Positions 42,107-50,798 of a stretch of DNA of 64,000 nt are shown piece by piece (the stretch's first letter is position 1; every line of letters starts with the position of its first letter). Source of the stretch: Algibacter luteus (lineage in GTDB: Bacteria > Bacteroidota > Bacteroidia > Flavobacteriales > Flavobacteriaceae); the NCBI RefSeq assembly GCF_900141715.1, contig NZ_FQYK01000001.1, forward strand, positions 62,001-126,000, written 5' to 3'. Position numbers and translations under genes: made by a program. The notes beneath the pieces were generated by a model. The model was not told the origin of the DNA, searched no databases, and saw only the letters and a list, made by a program, of their open reading frames with translations.

Positions 42107-44194
42107 TTAATTCTTAATTATTTTTAAATCATGACAAGCAGAAATATACTGTGCTGCAGACCACGCTTGATATGCTTTACCCATGGGTTTTCCTGTAGTG
42201 CCATGCGCCCATTCTGTAAATTCCCACTCTTCATTGATGCCTTCCTTATTTATTAATGCTAGTTTGTGTAGCTCTGAAATTGCCATTTCTTTATAACCGA
42301 GTTTATTAACAAATTTCACCCAAAAACCACCTACAAATGGCCAAATACCGCCGTTATGATAATGATTTGGAAGATTTAAAAGATTCACAGTATAATAAGG
42401 TCTCCAATCCGGATCACCAGGGCTTACTACTGGGTACACATTAACTACAGGAAACGGATCGTTTACACCAACACCTAACATAAACTTAAAAGTTTGATGC
42501 GCTTTTTCTGAATCTAGTGTGCCATGTAAAAAAGCTAGAATATTGCCTAAGATGTCGCATCGCCAACTAAAATCAAATGGTGTTGTTTGTGCAATTAAAT
42601 AAGAAGTATCTCCAAGGGTAAATTGCTTTTCTGCAAAAGACACCGATTGGAATAACTGCTGTTTGGTAGAAGGCCAAAAATTTTGGAGAATTTCTTTTTT
42701 GATAACCTGTGACCAACGAATATACTCACCTGCTTGCTCATGTTCACCTAACATTTCTAACATTCTACCAAAACACACGTTGGAGCGATACCATAAAATT
42801 TCATCATACAGAATGTTATAGCTTCTTCCAAATAAATCGGTCCAGTCTCCTGCTTCTGGTATTTCTAAAAGTGCATCATTATTACTATCATGTGCTCCTA
42901 ACCAACGCATTGTTTCCTTGATTTGAGAAATATTATCTCGAAGGAATTTAATGTCTTTAGTAACGTTAACATATTCATAAAAAGCAATGACCACCCAAAT
43001 TCCACTATCAATAGAACAAATGCCACCTACCCCAGAGTAATCCGGTATATTGTCTTTTATTCTAACATTTGAAGGTATTTGTCCGTTTTTAGAGATGTGT
43101 TCAAACAATGTAACAAGTGTTTGTCTTGCACATTTATGAATTTCTTCATCTTTATGTAAAAGAGGCAAAGCTCCAATAACGGTTATTGCGCCATCTCTTG
43201 CCCAAACGCTGTAGTAGTTCTCATCGGTACCATGAGCCACATTGTCTTCAATAGAACAAGCTGAAAACCCCAAAGGCGTGATGTTCTTTTTTAAGGCTTC
43301 TATAGCCTTTTTATAGCCTTCTTTTATTAATGCAATCTTTTCGTCCTCATCTTCCAGTGCAATAGTGTCAAGCTCTTTTTTTATGAAAAATTCATCACTA
43401 TGATCAATATCAATATTTACTTTAGCATCTTCAGGAAGAATATTAAAATAAATAAGTCCTTCAATAATACCATCTCCCATTTCTTGTTCTGCATGATATA
43501 CCTCTCTATACTTTGTAAATTGATATAATTCTTCATGCGCATTTGCCACAACAATTCCTCTGACATGTTTCATGCTAAACATTGCAGAATCATTACCACT
43601 ATCACCAGCAACTAAAACTTCGTTATTATTTAAGTTTAGTTTTTTTAACAACCAGTTTAAGGCATTTCCTTTATTGGCAAACTTGGGTAAAATATCTAGA
43701 TATTTATCTTGTGAATAAACAACATTTACGTCCATATTCGCATCAGCAAGATGTTGCTCTACGTCGTTGATTAATTTAGCACTAGCACCATGAAAAAAGT
43801 AACTTCTTTTATAAGAATGCTGAAATCTAATAGGCTGCTCACTTATAGGGTGATTTAAGTTTGTGACAATTTGCTCAACAGCTTTTAAATCCCAACCATC
43901 ATCTAAAATGTCGTTAAATTCCTTTACAATTGTGCCTTCTTTAAAATTATATATATGGGTACCTACACCAGAAATGATGTAATCTGGCTCAGGAAGAACT
44001 CCAGTTTCAATTAAATTTAAAACATCATCAATTAAACGCCCAGTATTATAAGTTAATAACACATTATTAGGTTTATAACTATCCCAGATGGCTTTAAAAT
44101 TACTTTTATAGGTATGAAAATCTATTAAGGTGTTATCAATATCGAAAGAAAGTAAGTGTATTTTGGCATCAAAATCAGCACTAGTATTGCTCAT
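42107..44194 (-). CDS. Fusion of sucrose-phosphate phosphatase-like HAD and (alpha/alpha)6 glycosidase
   Basis: A 695-residue two-domain protein. Residues about 10-250 are a HAD-IIB phosphatase of the sucrose-phosphatase type, with nucleophile motif SFDIDNTL and VAGDSGNDSAM. Residues about 280-690 resemble the (alpha/alpha)6 catalytic domain of glycogen-debranching or neutral-invertase-type glycosidases (YYSVWARDGAITVIGAL, SIDSGIWVVIAFYEY, EIPEAGDWTDLFGR). It is first in a two-gene unit; the glycosyltransferase starts 16 nt after it. Together the unit could make, dephosphorylate and hydrolyse one disaccharide. The glycosidase substrate is not certain. Confidence 0.82.
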   Translation of the reverse strand: MSNTSADFDAKIHLLSFDIDNTLIDFHTYKSNFKAIWDSYKPNNVLLTYNTGRLIDDVLNLIETGVLPEPDYIISGVGTHIYNFKEGTIVKEFNDILDDGWDLKAVEQIVTNLNHPISEQPIRFQHSYKRSYFFHGASAKLINDVEQHLADANMDVNVVYSQDKYLDILPKFANKGNALNWLLKKLNLNNNEVLVAGDSGNDSAMFSMKHVRGIVVANAHEELYQFTKYREVYHAEQEMGDGIIEGLIYFNILPEDAKVNIDIDHSDEFFIKKELDTIALEDEDEKIALIKEGYKKAIEALKKNITPLGFSACSIEDNVAHGTDENYYSVWARDGAITVIGALPLLHKDEEIHKCARQTLVTLFEHISKNGQIPSNVRIKDNIPDYSGVGGICSIDSGIWVVIAFYEYVNVTKDIKFLRDNISQIKETMRWLGAHDSNNDALLEIPEAGDWTDLFGRSYNILYDEILWYRSNVCFGRMLEMLGEHEQAGEYIRWSQVIKKEILQNFWPSTKQQLFQSVSFAEKQFTLGDTSYLIAQTTPFDFSWRCDILGNILAFLHGTLDSEKAHQTFKFMLGVGVNDPFPVVNVYPVVSPGDPDWRPYYTVNLLNLPNHYHNGGIWPFVGGFWVKFVNKLGYKEMAISELHKLALINKEGINEEWEFTEWAHGTTGKPMGKAYQAWSAAQYISACHDLKIIKN

Positions 44195-44392
44195 AATAAT
44201 TATTTAAAAATTAATGATTCTTGTTGTTTTTTATCCATTTTTGATTAAAATACTACTAAAACGAACCCAAAACAAGCAAATTTCACCTGTTTTTAGCAAT
44301 AATTAGAATGTGTCAATTTGCGTCTCTTTGATTAAGAATATCAGAAACCACCTATAGCTTTTTTGAGGATTTAATAAGAACGAAATTTAGGT

Positions 44393-44436
44393 TTAAATAA
44401 AAATGTGTTTACTTTAATAGAAAAGCAAACACATTT
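44393..44436 (-). terminator. Rho-independent terminator of the AAA-VWA operon
   Basis: AAATGTGTTT (44401-44410) pairs with AAACACATTT (44427-44436). An inner CTTT/AAAG stem extends it across one mismatch, and a T-rich run follows on the reverse strand. The rest of 44195-44392 shows no other feature. Confidence 0.8.
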
Positions 44437-44457
44437 AAAAGTAATTTTTGTATTTAT

Positions 44458-45924
44458 TTAAATACCGCTTATAAAACTTCCATAAGGGTCTTTAAATTGA
44501 ATACCTTCTGTAAACCTATGTTTACTCAATACTTTAAATTCGACAAGAGCCCAAAGCACAAATTCCTTCACAAAGTAACTATCTTGTTTTGTTAGGTTTG
44601 GTTGATACTTTCCGAGTAAATCATCCAAAGGTGAAATTGCATTTATTAAGTTTTTGTATTCCTTATCTCTTAAATCATCCAACAGTTCGAAACCTTCTTT
44701 CAAATTAAAAAACCATGAAACAATATCATCGTATGGACCATCTTCATCTTCTTTTTGAAGCTTGCTTATTTTCGGAAAAAACTCTGTAAACAAACTTTTT
44801 ACGGCATCGCCAATTAAGTTATAAGCTACCATTGCTGCGCCCTCCTGCTCACCTTCATAAACCAACTCTACTTTTCCCGTAATAGCCGGAATAATTCCAA
44901 CAAAATCTGATAACCTAATGGTAGTTTGACCATCTCCATTAATTAACGCGCGACGCTCTGCGGTACTCAATAAGTTTTCTAGTGCTGTGATACTTAAACG
45001 CGCACTTACCCCACTTTTAGCGTCAATTAATTCGCTCTCCCTTGCTTCAAATACAATTTGTTCGAGTAAATCTCTAGCTAAATCTGGAACAATAACAGTT
45101 GTCTTTTGACCTTCAACCAATTTGGCTTCTTGCTCAGTAATAAGTCTTGCGGTTTCAATATCTACAGGATAATGCGTTAATATTTGAGAGCCAATTCTAT
45201 CTTTTAAGGGCGTAACTATACTGCCTCTATTAGTATAATCTTCAGGATTTGCCGTGAATAAAAACTGAATATCAAGAGGTAAACGTAATTTAAATCCTCT
45301 TATTTGAATATCGCCTTCTTGTAAAATATTAAATAATGCCACTTGTATTCTGGCTTGTAAATCGGGTAATTCGTTAATAACAAAAATGCATCGGTTGGCT
45401 CTAGGAATCATACCGTAATGGATTACTCGATCATCAGCATAACTTAATTTTAAATTGGCAGCTTTAATAGGATCTACATCACCTATAATATCTGCCACTG
45501 TAACGTCGGGTGTGGCTAATTTTTCAGCAAATCGTTCACTTCTATGGAGCCAAGATATAGGTGTTTCATTACCCTTTTCTTTAATTATTTCTTTAGCAAA
45601 ACGCGATATTGGATTAAGTGGATCGTCATTAATTTCGGATCCTTCAACTACAGGAATATATTCATCTAACAAATTCAACATTAATCGTGCAAGCCTTGTT
45701 TTTGCTTGTCCGCGTAAGCCTAATAAGTTTATATTATGCCGAGATAAAATAGCACGTTCAAGCTCTGGAATAACAGTGTTTTCATAACCATGAACTCCTT
45801 CAAAAGTGGTTTCCTTATTCTTTAGTTTTTTAATTAAATTATCTCGTAATTCATCCTTAATAGTTTTACTTTGATATCTGGCTTTTTTTAAATCACCTAG
45901 TGTTTTTATTGTTTCTATTTTCAT
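44458..45924 (-). CDS. MoxR/Mg-chelatase-type AAA+ ATPase
   Basis: A 488-residue AAA+ protein. The Walker A loop is GLRGQAKTRL (about 72-81) and the Walker B region is CIFVINELPDL, followed by the sensor FTANPEDYTNRG. The pattern resembles magnesium-chelatase subunit I and MoxR ATPases, but Walker B ends N-E instead of D-E. Such ATPases work with VWA proteins as chaperones that insert cofactors or remodel complexes. Start at ATG 45924 (MKIETIKTL) is preferred over a TTG 14 codons upstream. The partner VWA gene is 82 nt upstream in the same direction. Confidence 0.85.
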   Translation of the reverse strand: MKIETIKTLGDLKKARYQSKTIKDELRDNLIKKLKNKETTFEGVHGYENTVIPELERAILSRHNINLLGLRGQAKTRLARLMLNLLDEYIPVVEGSEINDDPLNPISRFAKEIIKEKGNETPISWLHRSERFAEKLATPDVTVADIIGDVDPIKAANLKLSYADDRVIHYGMIPRANRCIFVINELPDLQARIQVALFNILQEGDIQIRGFKLRLPLDIQFLFTANPEDYTNRGSIVTPLKDRIGSQILTHYPVDIETARLITEQEAKLVEGQKTTVIVPDLARDLLEQIVFEARESELIDAKSGVSARLSITALENLLSTAERRALINGDGQTTIRLSDFVGIIPAITGKVELVYEGEQEGAAMVAYNLIGDAVKSLFTEFFPKISKLQKEDEDGPYDDIVSWFFNLKEGFELLDDLRDKEYKNLINAISPLDDLLGKYQPNLTKQDSYFVKEFVLWALVEFKVLSKHRFTEGIQFKDPYGSFISGI

Positions 45925-46006
45925 ATTTAGCTTTTGAATTGTTACTTCTAGCTTTAAGCGAATCAAACTAAATGAGACTCAATGCTATTTGCTAAAAGTT
46001 CTTTAT

Positions 46007-47134
46007 TTATCCTCTAATTCTTTTTTTTCTATTGGTCTCGTAATCCTCAAAAATCATTTCACCTAAACCTTTTAAACCTGTATAAAAAGCTTTGCCCTGA
46101 TTAGCATAAGTAAACTCACGCACAAATTGCATTAAATAGCTGTCTTTAGCTATCATAAATGTTGTGATGGGAATATGTAATTTTCTTGCTTGTTGCGCCA
46201 TCATATAACATTTATTGACAATATGGGTATCCAGACCGTTACTGTTCTTGTAATATGTACCATCTGGTTGTCGTAAACAACTAGGTTTACCATCAGTAAT
46301 CATGAATATTTGTTTGTTCGTGTTTCGTTTACGTCTCAGTAAATCCATAGCCAATTGCAATCCTGCAACCGTATTTGTATGATAGGGTCCAACTTTTAAA
46401 TAGGGTAAATCTTTAATTTCAATCTGCCACGCATCGTTACCAAAAACTAATATATCCAGCGTATCTTTTGGGTAGCGTGTTGTAATAAGTTCTGCAAGCG
46501 CCATAGCCACTTTTTTGGCAGGTGTGATACGATCTTCGCCATAAAGAATCATACTGTGGCTAATATCAATCATTAAAACCGTACTCATCTGAGATTTATG
46601 CAGAGTCTCCTCAACAACCAAATCGTCTTCAGTCAAATTAAAATCGGATATCCCATGATTGATTTGGGCATTTTTCAAACTTTCGGTCATTGATACCTTA
46701 TCTAATGCATCTCCAAACTGGTAATTTCTAAAATCCCCAGTGTGCTCATCACCAATACCAATCCCTTTGCTTTTATGGTTACCTTGACCACTGCGTTTTA
46801 TTTTTCCAAATATATGATCTAATGCTTGCTGCCGAATGGCCCGTTCTGTTTTTGAAGTAATTTCCAATGTGCCGTTGCCGTCCGGATCTATTTCTTCTCG
46901 TAAATACCCTTTTTGTTTTAAATCTTCAATAAAATCTTCAATAGTGTACTCTGGCGTCGTCAGTTTATATTCTTTATCTAACTCACGCAACCAATCTATG
47001 GCTTCATCAAAATCGCCAGAAGTATGCGTAATGAGTTCTTTAAATATTTCGAAAAGTTTATCGAACGGTGATTGATTAGGCGATTCGTATTTTTTAAAAA
47101 CGAAACCTTTTCTTGGTGTTTTATTGTGTTTCAT
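46007..47134 (-). CDS. VWA-domain protein, partner of the AAA+ ATPase
   Basis: A 375-residue protein with a charged helical N-terminal part (about 1-180) and a von Willebrand A domain at about 190-365. The metal-ion adhesion site is DISHS (D-x-S-x-S), with a conserved Thr and TDGKPS. Pairs of MoxR-like ATPase and VWA protein act together, the VWA protein as substrate adaptor. The client is unknown. The closeness of the FNR-like and cbb3 oxidase genes makes a respiratory complex conceivable, but that is only an inference. Confidence 0.85.
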   Translation of the reverse strand: MKHNKTPRKGFVFKKYESPNQSPFDKLFEIFKELITHTSGDFDEAIDWLRELDKEYKLTTPEYTIEDFIEDLKQKGYLREEIDPDGNGTLEITSKTERAIRQQALDHIFGKIKRSGQGNHKSKGIGIGDEHTGDFRNYQFGDALDKVSMTESLKNAQINHGISDFNLTEDDLVVEETLHKSQMSTVLMIDISHSMILYGEDRITPAKKVAMALAELITTRYPKDTLDILVFGNDAWQIEIKDLPYLKVGPYHTNTVAGLQLAMDLLRRKRNTNKQIFMITDGKPSCLRQPDGTYYKNSNGLDTHIVNKCYMMAQQARKLHIPITTFMIAKDSYLMQFVREFTYANQGKAFYTGLKGLGEMIFEDYETNRKKRIRG

Positions 47135-47249
47135 AGCGTTATAAAAATACTACATTTCTACAATAAGAACTTTAACATTAACAACTATTTATATAAATCT
47201 TCTAAAAAGAAAGTAAAAACCGTTAAAAATGTTTTAAAAAATAGACCGA

Positions 47250-47275
47250 AATAAAAAGAAGCTCCAAAAAAGCTT
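47250..47275 (-). terminator. Weak terminator of the FNR-like gene
   Basis: On the reverse strand AAGCT pairs with AGCTT around a T/G-rich loop, followed by CTTTTTAT. The stem is only 5 bp. Confidence 0.45.
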
Positions 47276-47296
47276 TAGAACCAAACGACTAACTTA

Positions 47297-47974
47297 TTAT
47301 TCTATGCGCTTTAAGCCATTCAAATCTTCAATCTTGATAAATTTACCAATTGTTGAAATAAGGCCATCTTTTTTAAACTGAGACAACACCCTAATTGCAG
47401 ATTCTGTAGCTGTACCAACGATACTAGCATAGTCTTCTCGCGATAAAAGGATACTCAATGTGCCATCTGGATTTACTCCAAAATTTTCATGAATATATAT
47501 CAGGGATTCAGCTAAACGCTGACGTACCGATTTTTGAGCCATATTCACAATAACATCGTCGGCTTCTCTTAAATCACTTGCCATATCTTTTAATACATCG
47601 AATGAGAACTTGGGATTTTTTTGTAAATCTGCGATTATTTCACTTTTAGGGATAAAGCAAACCTCCATATCATTTAATGCTATAGCTTGTAAATTTGAAG
47701 CTTCATCACTTATAATAGATCGTTGCCCTAACAACTGTCCTTTTACAACCATTTTCACGATTTGGTCTTTACCGTTTTCGCTTAATTTAGTTAATTTACA
47801 GATTCCATCTCTAACACAATAGACGCCGTTTAACATTTCTCCTTCTTCAAAAATAACCTCTCCTTTTTTTATTTTCTTTGAAGTTTTACATGCCGATATA
47901 CGCACTAATTCGTCTTTGGTTAAAGACTTTAAGGAATTAAACTGCTTGATAATACATTGCTCACATTTACTCAT
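47297..47974 (-). CDS. Crp/Fnr-family regulator (FNR-like oxygen sensor candidate)
   Basis: A 225-residue regulator with a cyclic-nucleotide-binding-type sensor domain and a C-terminal winged helix. Cysteines C4, C7, C29, C53, C59 and C106 give an N-terminal C-x2-C plus others, compatible with a 4Fe-4S cluster as in FNR. In the recognition helix, TATESAIRVLSQF keeps the Glu and Arg (E-x3-R) with which FNR reads TGA half-sites. It is divergent from ccoI, and an ATGAT-N4-ATCAT palindrome lies between them. It is the obvious regulator of the FNR-like boxes in this window. Confidence 0.9.
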   Translation of the reverse strand: MSKCEQCIIKQFNSLKSLTKDELVRISACKTSKKIKKGEVIFEEGEMLNGVYCVRDGICKLTKLSENGKDQIVKMVVKGQLLGQRSIISDEASNLQAIALNDMEVCFIPKSEIIADLQKNPKFSFDVLKDMASDLREADDVIVNMAQKSVRQRLAESLIYIHENFGVNPDGTLSILLSREDYASIVGTATESAIRVLSQFKKDGLISTIGKFIKIEDLNGLKRIE

Positions 47975-48009
47975 AGCACCTCTTTACAGAGCGTAAAAAT
48001 AAACAAATC

Positions 48010-48053
48010 ATGATTAATATCATATTTTAATTCTGCTTTACTCTTCAATTTTG
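48010..48053 (+). promoter_or_regulatory. ccoI promoter with FNR-like box (divergent from the FNR-like gene)
   Basis: ATGAT-TAAT-ATCAT (48010-48023) is followed by a -7-like box CAATTTTG (48046-48053; first base C instead of T). Centre to final G is 36.5 nt, identical to the other FNR-like promoters. The palindrome is also 35-50 nt upstream of the regulator's own start, so autoregulation is possible. Confidence 0.72.
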
Positions 48054-48079
48054 CATCAGGTATAAAAGAGCAAATTAAA

Positions 48080-50455
48080 ATGAGTAAAAACGCATGTTTT
48101 CATTGTGGTTTAGAAGCAGATGCATCTAAAATCATGTTTGACAACAAACCTTTTTGTTGCAATGGCTGCAAAACGGTATACGAAATCTTTTCTACAAATG
48201 ATTTAGGTTGTTATTACGATTTACAAAATGCGCCAGGAGCAACGCCCAAAGACATAGAAGGCAAGTACAACTTTTTAGATAACCCTAAAATTGTTGATCA
48301 ATTGCTTGAATTTAATGACGAAGACACCCAAATCATAACACTTTACATTCCGCATATTCATTGTAGTTCTTGTATTTGGATACTTGAAAATTTAAACAAA
48401 TTAAATCCAGATATAAATTCTTCAATCGTAAATTTTGGAAAGAAAACAGTAAGGGTCTCGTTCAATTTTGAAAGGGTATCATTGAAAGATGTGGTGACGC
48501 TTTTAAGCAGTATTGGTTACGAACCCTATATAAGTTTAGATGATTACAGCGTAGGCAAAAAACGTGTAGACAGATCGCTAATTTACAAATTAGGTGTTGC
48601 AGGTTTTGCGTTTGGAAATGTGATGTTTTTATCTTTTCCAGAGTATTTTCAAGTTGGGGAATTTTGGCTAGAACAATTCAAACCCCTTTTTAGGTGGCTC
48701 ATGTTTGCATTTTCAGTTCCAGTGATTTTTTATGCAGCTCAAGATTACTTCATATCTGCATATAAAGGGCTTCGATCTAAGATATTGAATATTGATGTCC
48801 CAATTGCATTGGGCGCATCTGTACTCTTTATTAGAAGTACCTGGGAAATTGTTTTCGATTTAGGCACTGGCTTCTTTGATAGCTTAACGGGCTTAATTTT
48901 CTTTTTACTACTTGGGAAATTTTTTCAGCAGAAAACCTATACTTTTTTATCTTTTGAAAGGGATTATAAATCTTACTTCCCAATTGGAATAACTAAAATC
49001 ACTTCAGAGGACAAGGAAGAATCCATTCAAGTTTATGACATAGAAAAAGGCGATAGACTTTTAATTAGAAACGAAGAATTAATTCCTGTTGATTGTATTC
49101 TCATAAAAGGCAAAGCGAGAATTGATTATAGTTTTGTTACGGGCGAATCAAAAACGGTTTCTAAACAATCTGGCGATAAACTTTTTGCAGGAGGCAAACA
49201 ATTGGACGGTAGTATAGAGGTTGATGTTTTAAACTCGGTTGAGCAAAGTTATCTTACCCAACTGTGGAGTAACGATGTATTTAAACATGACAAAGAATTA
49301 TCGTTTACAAACATTACAAATAGTATTAGTAAACGCTTTACCATTACTATTTTATTGATTGCTTTCGTAGCTACATCATTTTGGCTTTTTACAGATTCTA
49401 GTAAAGCATTGAACGTTTTTACTTCAGTTTTAATTATTGCTTGCCCTTGCGCCATAGCCCTTTCTGCTCCGTTTACATTTGGTAACATGTTACGCATTTT
49501 AGGAAAGAAAAAATTCTACCTAAAAAATGCTTCGGTAATTGAGCAACTTGCCAAAATAAACACCATCATTTTTGATAAAACTGGAACAATAACTGCTAAT
49601 AAAGAAACCACAATTGATTACGAAGGGTTGGAACTTACAACTGCTGAAGAATCTTTATTAAAAAGTACGCTTCGAGGCTCTAACCATCCTTTAAGCCGTT
49701 CGTTATACACGCTTTTAAATGAGCACGATATTTTAACTTTAGATACTTATCAAGAGCATTTAGGAAAAGGTATTGAAGCCAAATATCAAGACCATAACAT
49801 CAAAGTGGGTTCTGCACCATTTGTTGGTTTAGCAACCGATAACGCAACGCTAAACACCACAGTACATGTTAGCACAAACAACCATTACAAAGGAAAATTT
49901 ACCTTTTACAATAAATATAGAAAAGGACTATCAAAGTTATTTAATAAGCTTAAATCTGAATATGATTTAGTTATTTTATCTGGTGACAATGCAGGTGAAA
50001 AAAGCAATTTAACCAAATTACTTCCTACTAAAACCAAACTCCTTTTTAACCAAAAGCCAGAAGACAAACTTGAATATATAAAATATCATCAAAGTGAAGG
50101 CGCAACGGTATTAATGATTGGAGACGGATTAAATGATGCTGGCGCTTTGGCACAAAGTGATGTTGGTATTGCGATTTCGGAAAATGTGAATGTGTTTTCC
50201 CCTGCTTGTGATGCTATTTTAGATGCTTCAAAATTCAATCAGATTTACAATTACATAAAAGCAAGTAAAGGCGCCATTAAGATAATTAAATGGAGTTTTG
50301 CCTTGTCCTTTATTTACAATATCATCGGCTTATATTTTGCGGTTACTGGCCAGTTGGAACCCGTTGTTGCAGCTATTTTGATGCCTTTAAGCTCTATAAG
50401 CATAGTGGCTTTCACAACTATATGCACAAATATAATAGGTCGAAAATTGAAATAG
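48080..50455 (+). CDS. ccoI: CcoI-type copper P1B-ATPase for cbb3 oxidase assembly
   Basis: A 791-residue heavy-metal P-type ATPase. The N-terminal cysteine-rich domain (CFHCGLEADASK ... KPFCCNGCKTVYEIF) and HCSSCIW are typical of FixI/CcoI. Eight membrane helices flank the ion motif ACPCAIALSAP. The phosphorylation motif is DKTGTIT and the hinge is GDGLNDAGAL. It moves copper outward for the CuB centre of cbb3 oxidase. It heads the cco cluster and is expressed from the FNR-like promoter. Confidence 0.93.
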   Translation: MSKNACFHCGLEADASKIMFDNKPFCCNGCKTVYEIFSTNDLGCYYDLQNAPGATPKDIEGKYNFLDNPKIVDQLLEFNDEDTQIITLYIPHIHCSSCIWILENLNKLNPDINSSIVNFGKKTVRVSFNFERVSLKDVVTLLSSIGYEPYISLDDYSVGKKRVDRSLIYKLGVAGFAFGNVMFLSFPEYFQVGEFWLEQFKPLFRWLMFAFSVPVIFYAAQDYFISAYKGLRSKILNIDVPIALGASVLFIRSTWEIVFDLGTGFFDSLTGLIFFLLLGKFFQQKTYTFLSFERDYKSYFPIGITKITSEDKEESIQVYDIEKGDRLLIRNEELIPVDCILIKGKARIDYSFVTGESKTVSKQSGDKLFAGGKQLDGSIEVDVLNSVEQSYLTQLWSNDVFKHDKELSFTNITNSISKRFTITILLIAFVATSFWLFTDSSKALNVFTSVLIIACPCAIALSAPFTFGNMLRILGKKKFYLKNASVIEQLAKINTIIFDKTGTITANKETTIDYEGLELTTAEESLLKSTLRGSNHPLSRSLYTLLNEHDILTLDTYQEHLGKGIEAKYQDHNIKVGSAPFVGLATDNATLNTTVHVSTNNHYKGKFTFYNKYRKGLSKLFNKLKSEYDLVILSGDNAGEKSNLTKLLPTKTKLLFNQKPEDKLEYIKYHQSEGATVLMIGDGLNDAGALAQSDVGIAISENVNVFSPACDAILDASKFNQIYNYIKASKGAIKIIKWSFALSFIYNIIGLYFAVTGQLEPVVAAILMPLSSISIVAFTTICTNIIGRKLK

Positions 50456-50537
50456 ATTTAAAAATCAAAATTCAACACAATTGTTAAACTGAATTCAAGA
50501 ATACGAGTGCTTAATAAGTTAAAATTATATATCTAAT

Positions 50538-50581
50538 ATGATAAATATCATCTTTTAAAATAATGTATAAAAGTATTTTTG
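50538..50581 (+). promoter_or_regulatory. cco operon promoter with FNR-like box
   Basis: ATGAT-AAAT-ATCAT (50538-50551) and a perfect -7 box TATTTTTG (50574-50581). The distance from palindrome centre to final G is again 36.5 nt. Transcription would begin about 14 nt before the ccoS start codon. Confidence 0.78.
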
Positions 50582-50601
50582 AACCATAACTTCAAATAGG
50601 T

Positions 50602-50772
50602 ATGAGTGTTATATATGTTTTACTTGCTATAAGCATAACCGTTGCTGTTGGCTTTTTTATTGCCTTTATTTTGGCTGTTAAAAGTGGGCAGTTCGACGAC
50701 AATTATACCCCTTCGGTACGCATGCTATTTGAAGATGAACTTGTTAAAGATAAATCCAAAAAAAAGTACTAA
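50602..50772 (+). CDS. ccoS: cbb3 oxidase assembly protein CcoS
   Basis: A 56-residue membrane protein reading MSVIYVLLAISITVAVGFF, then IAFILAVKSGQFDD. One helix is followed by the G-Q-F/Y-D-D motif of CcoS and then a charged tail. CcoS is needed for cofactor insertion into cbb3 oxidase. It starts just behind the FNR-like promoter and ends 26 nt before ccoNO. Confidence 0.92.
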   Translation: MSVIYVLLAISITVAVGFFIAFILAVKSGQFDDNYTPSVRMLFEDELVKDKSKKKY

Positions 50773-50798
50773 CCAAAAAAAATATTAATAACTAAATT

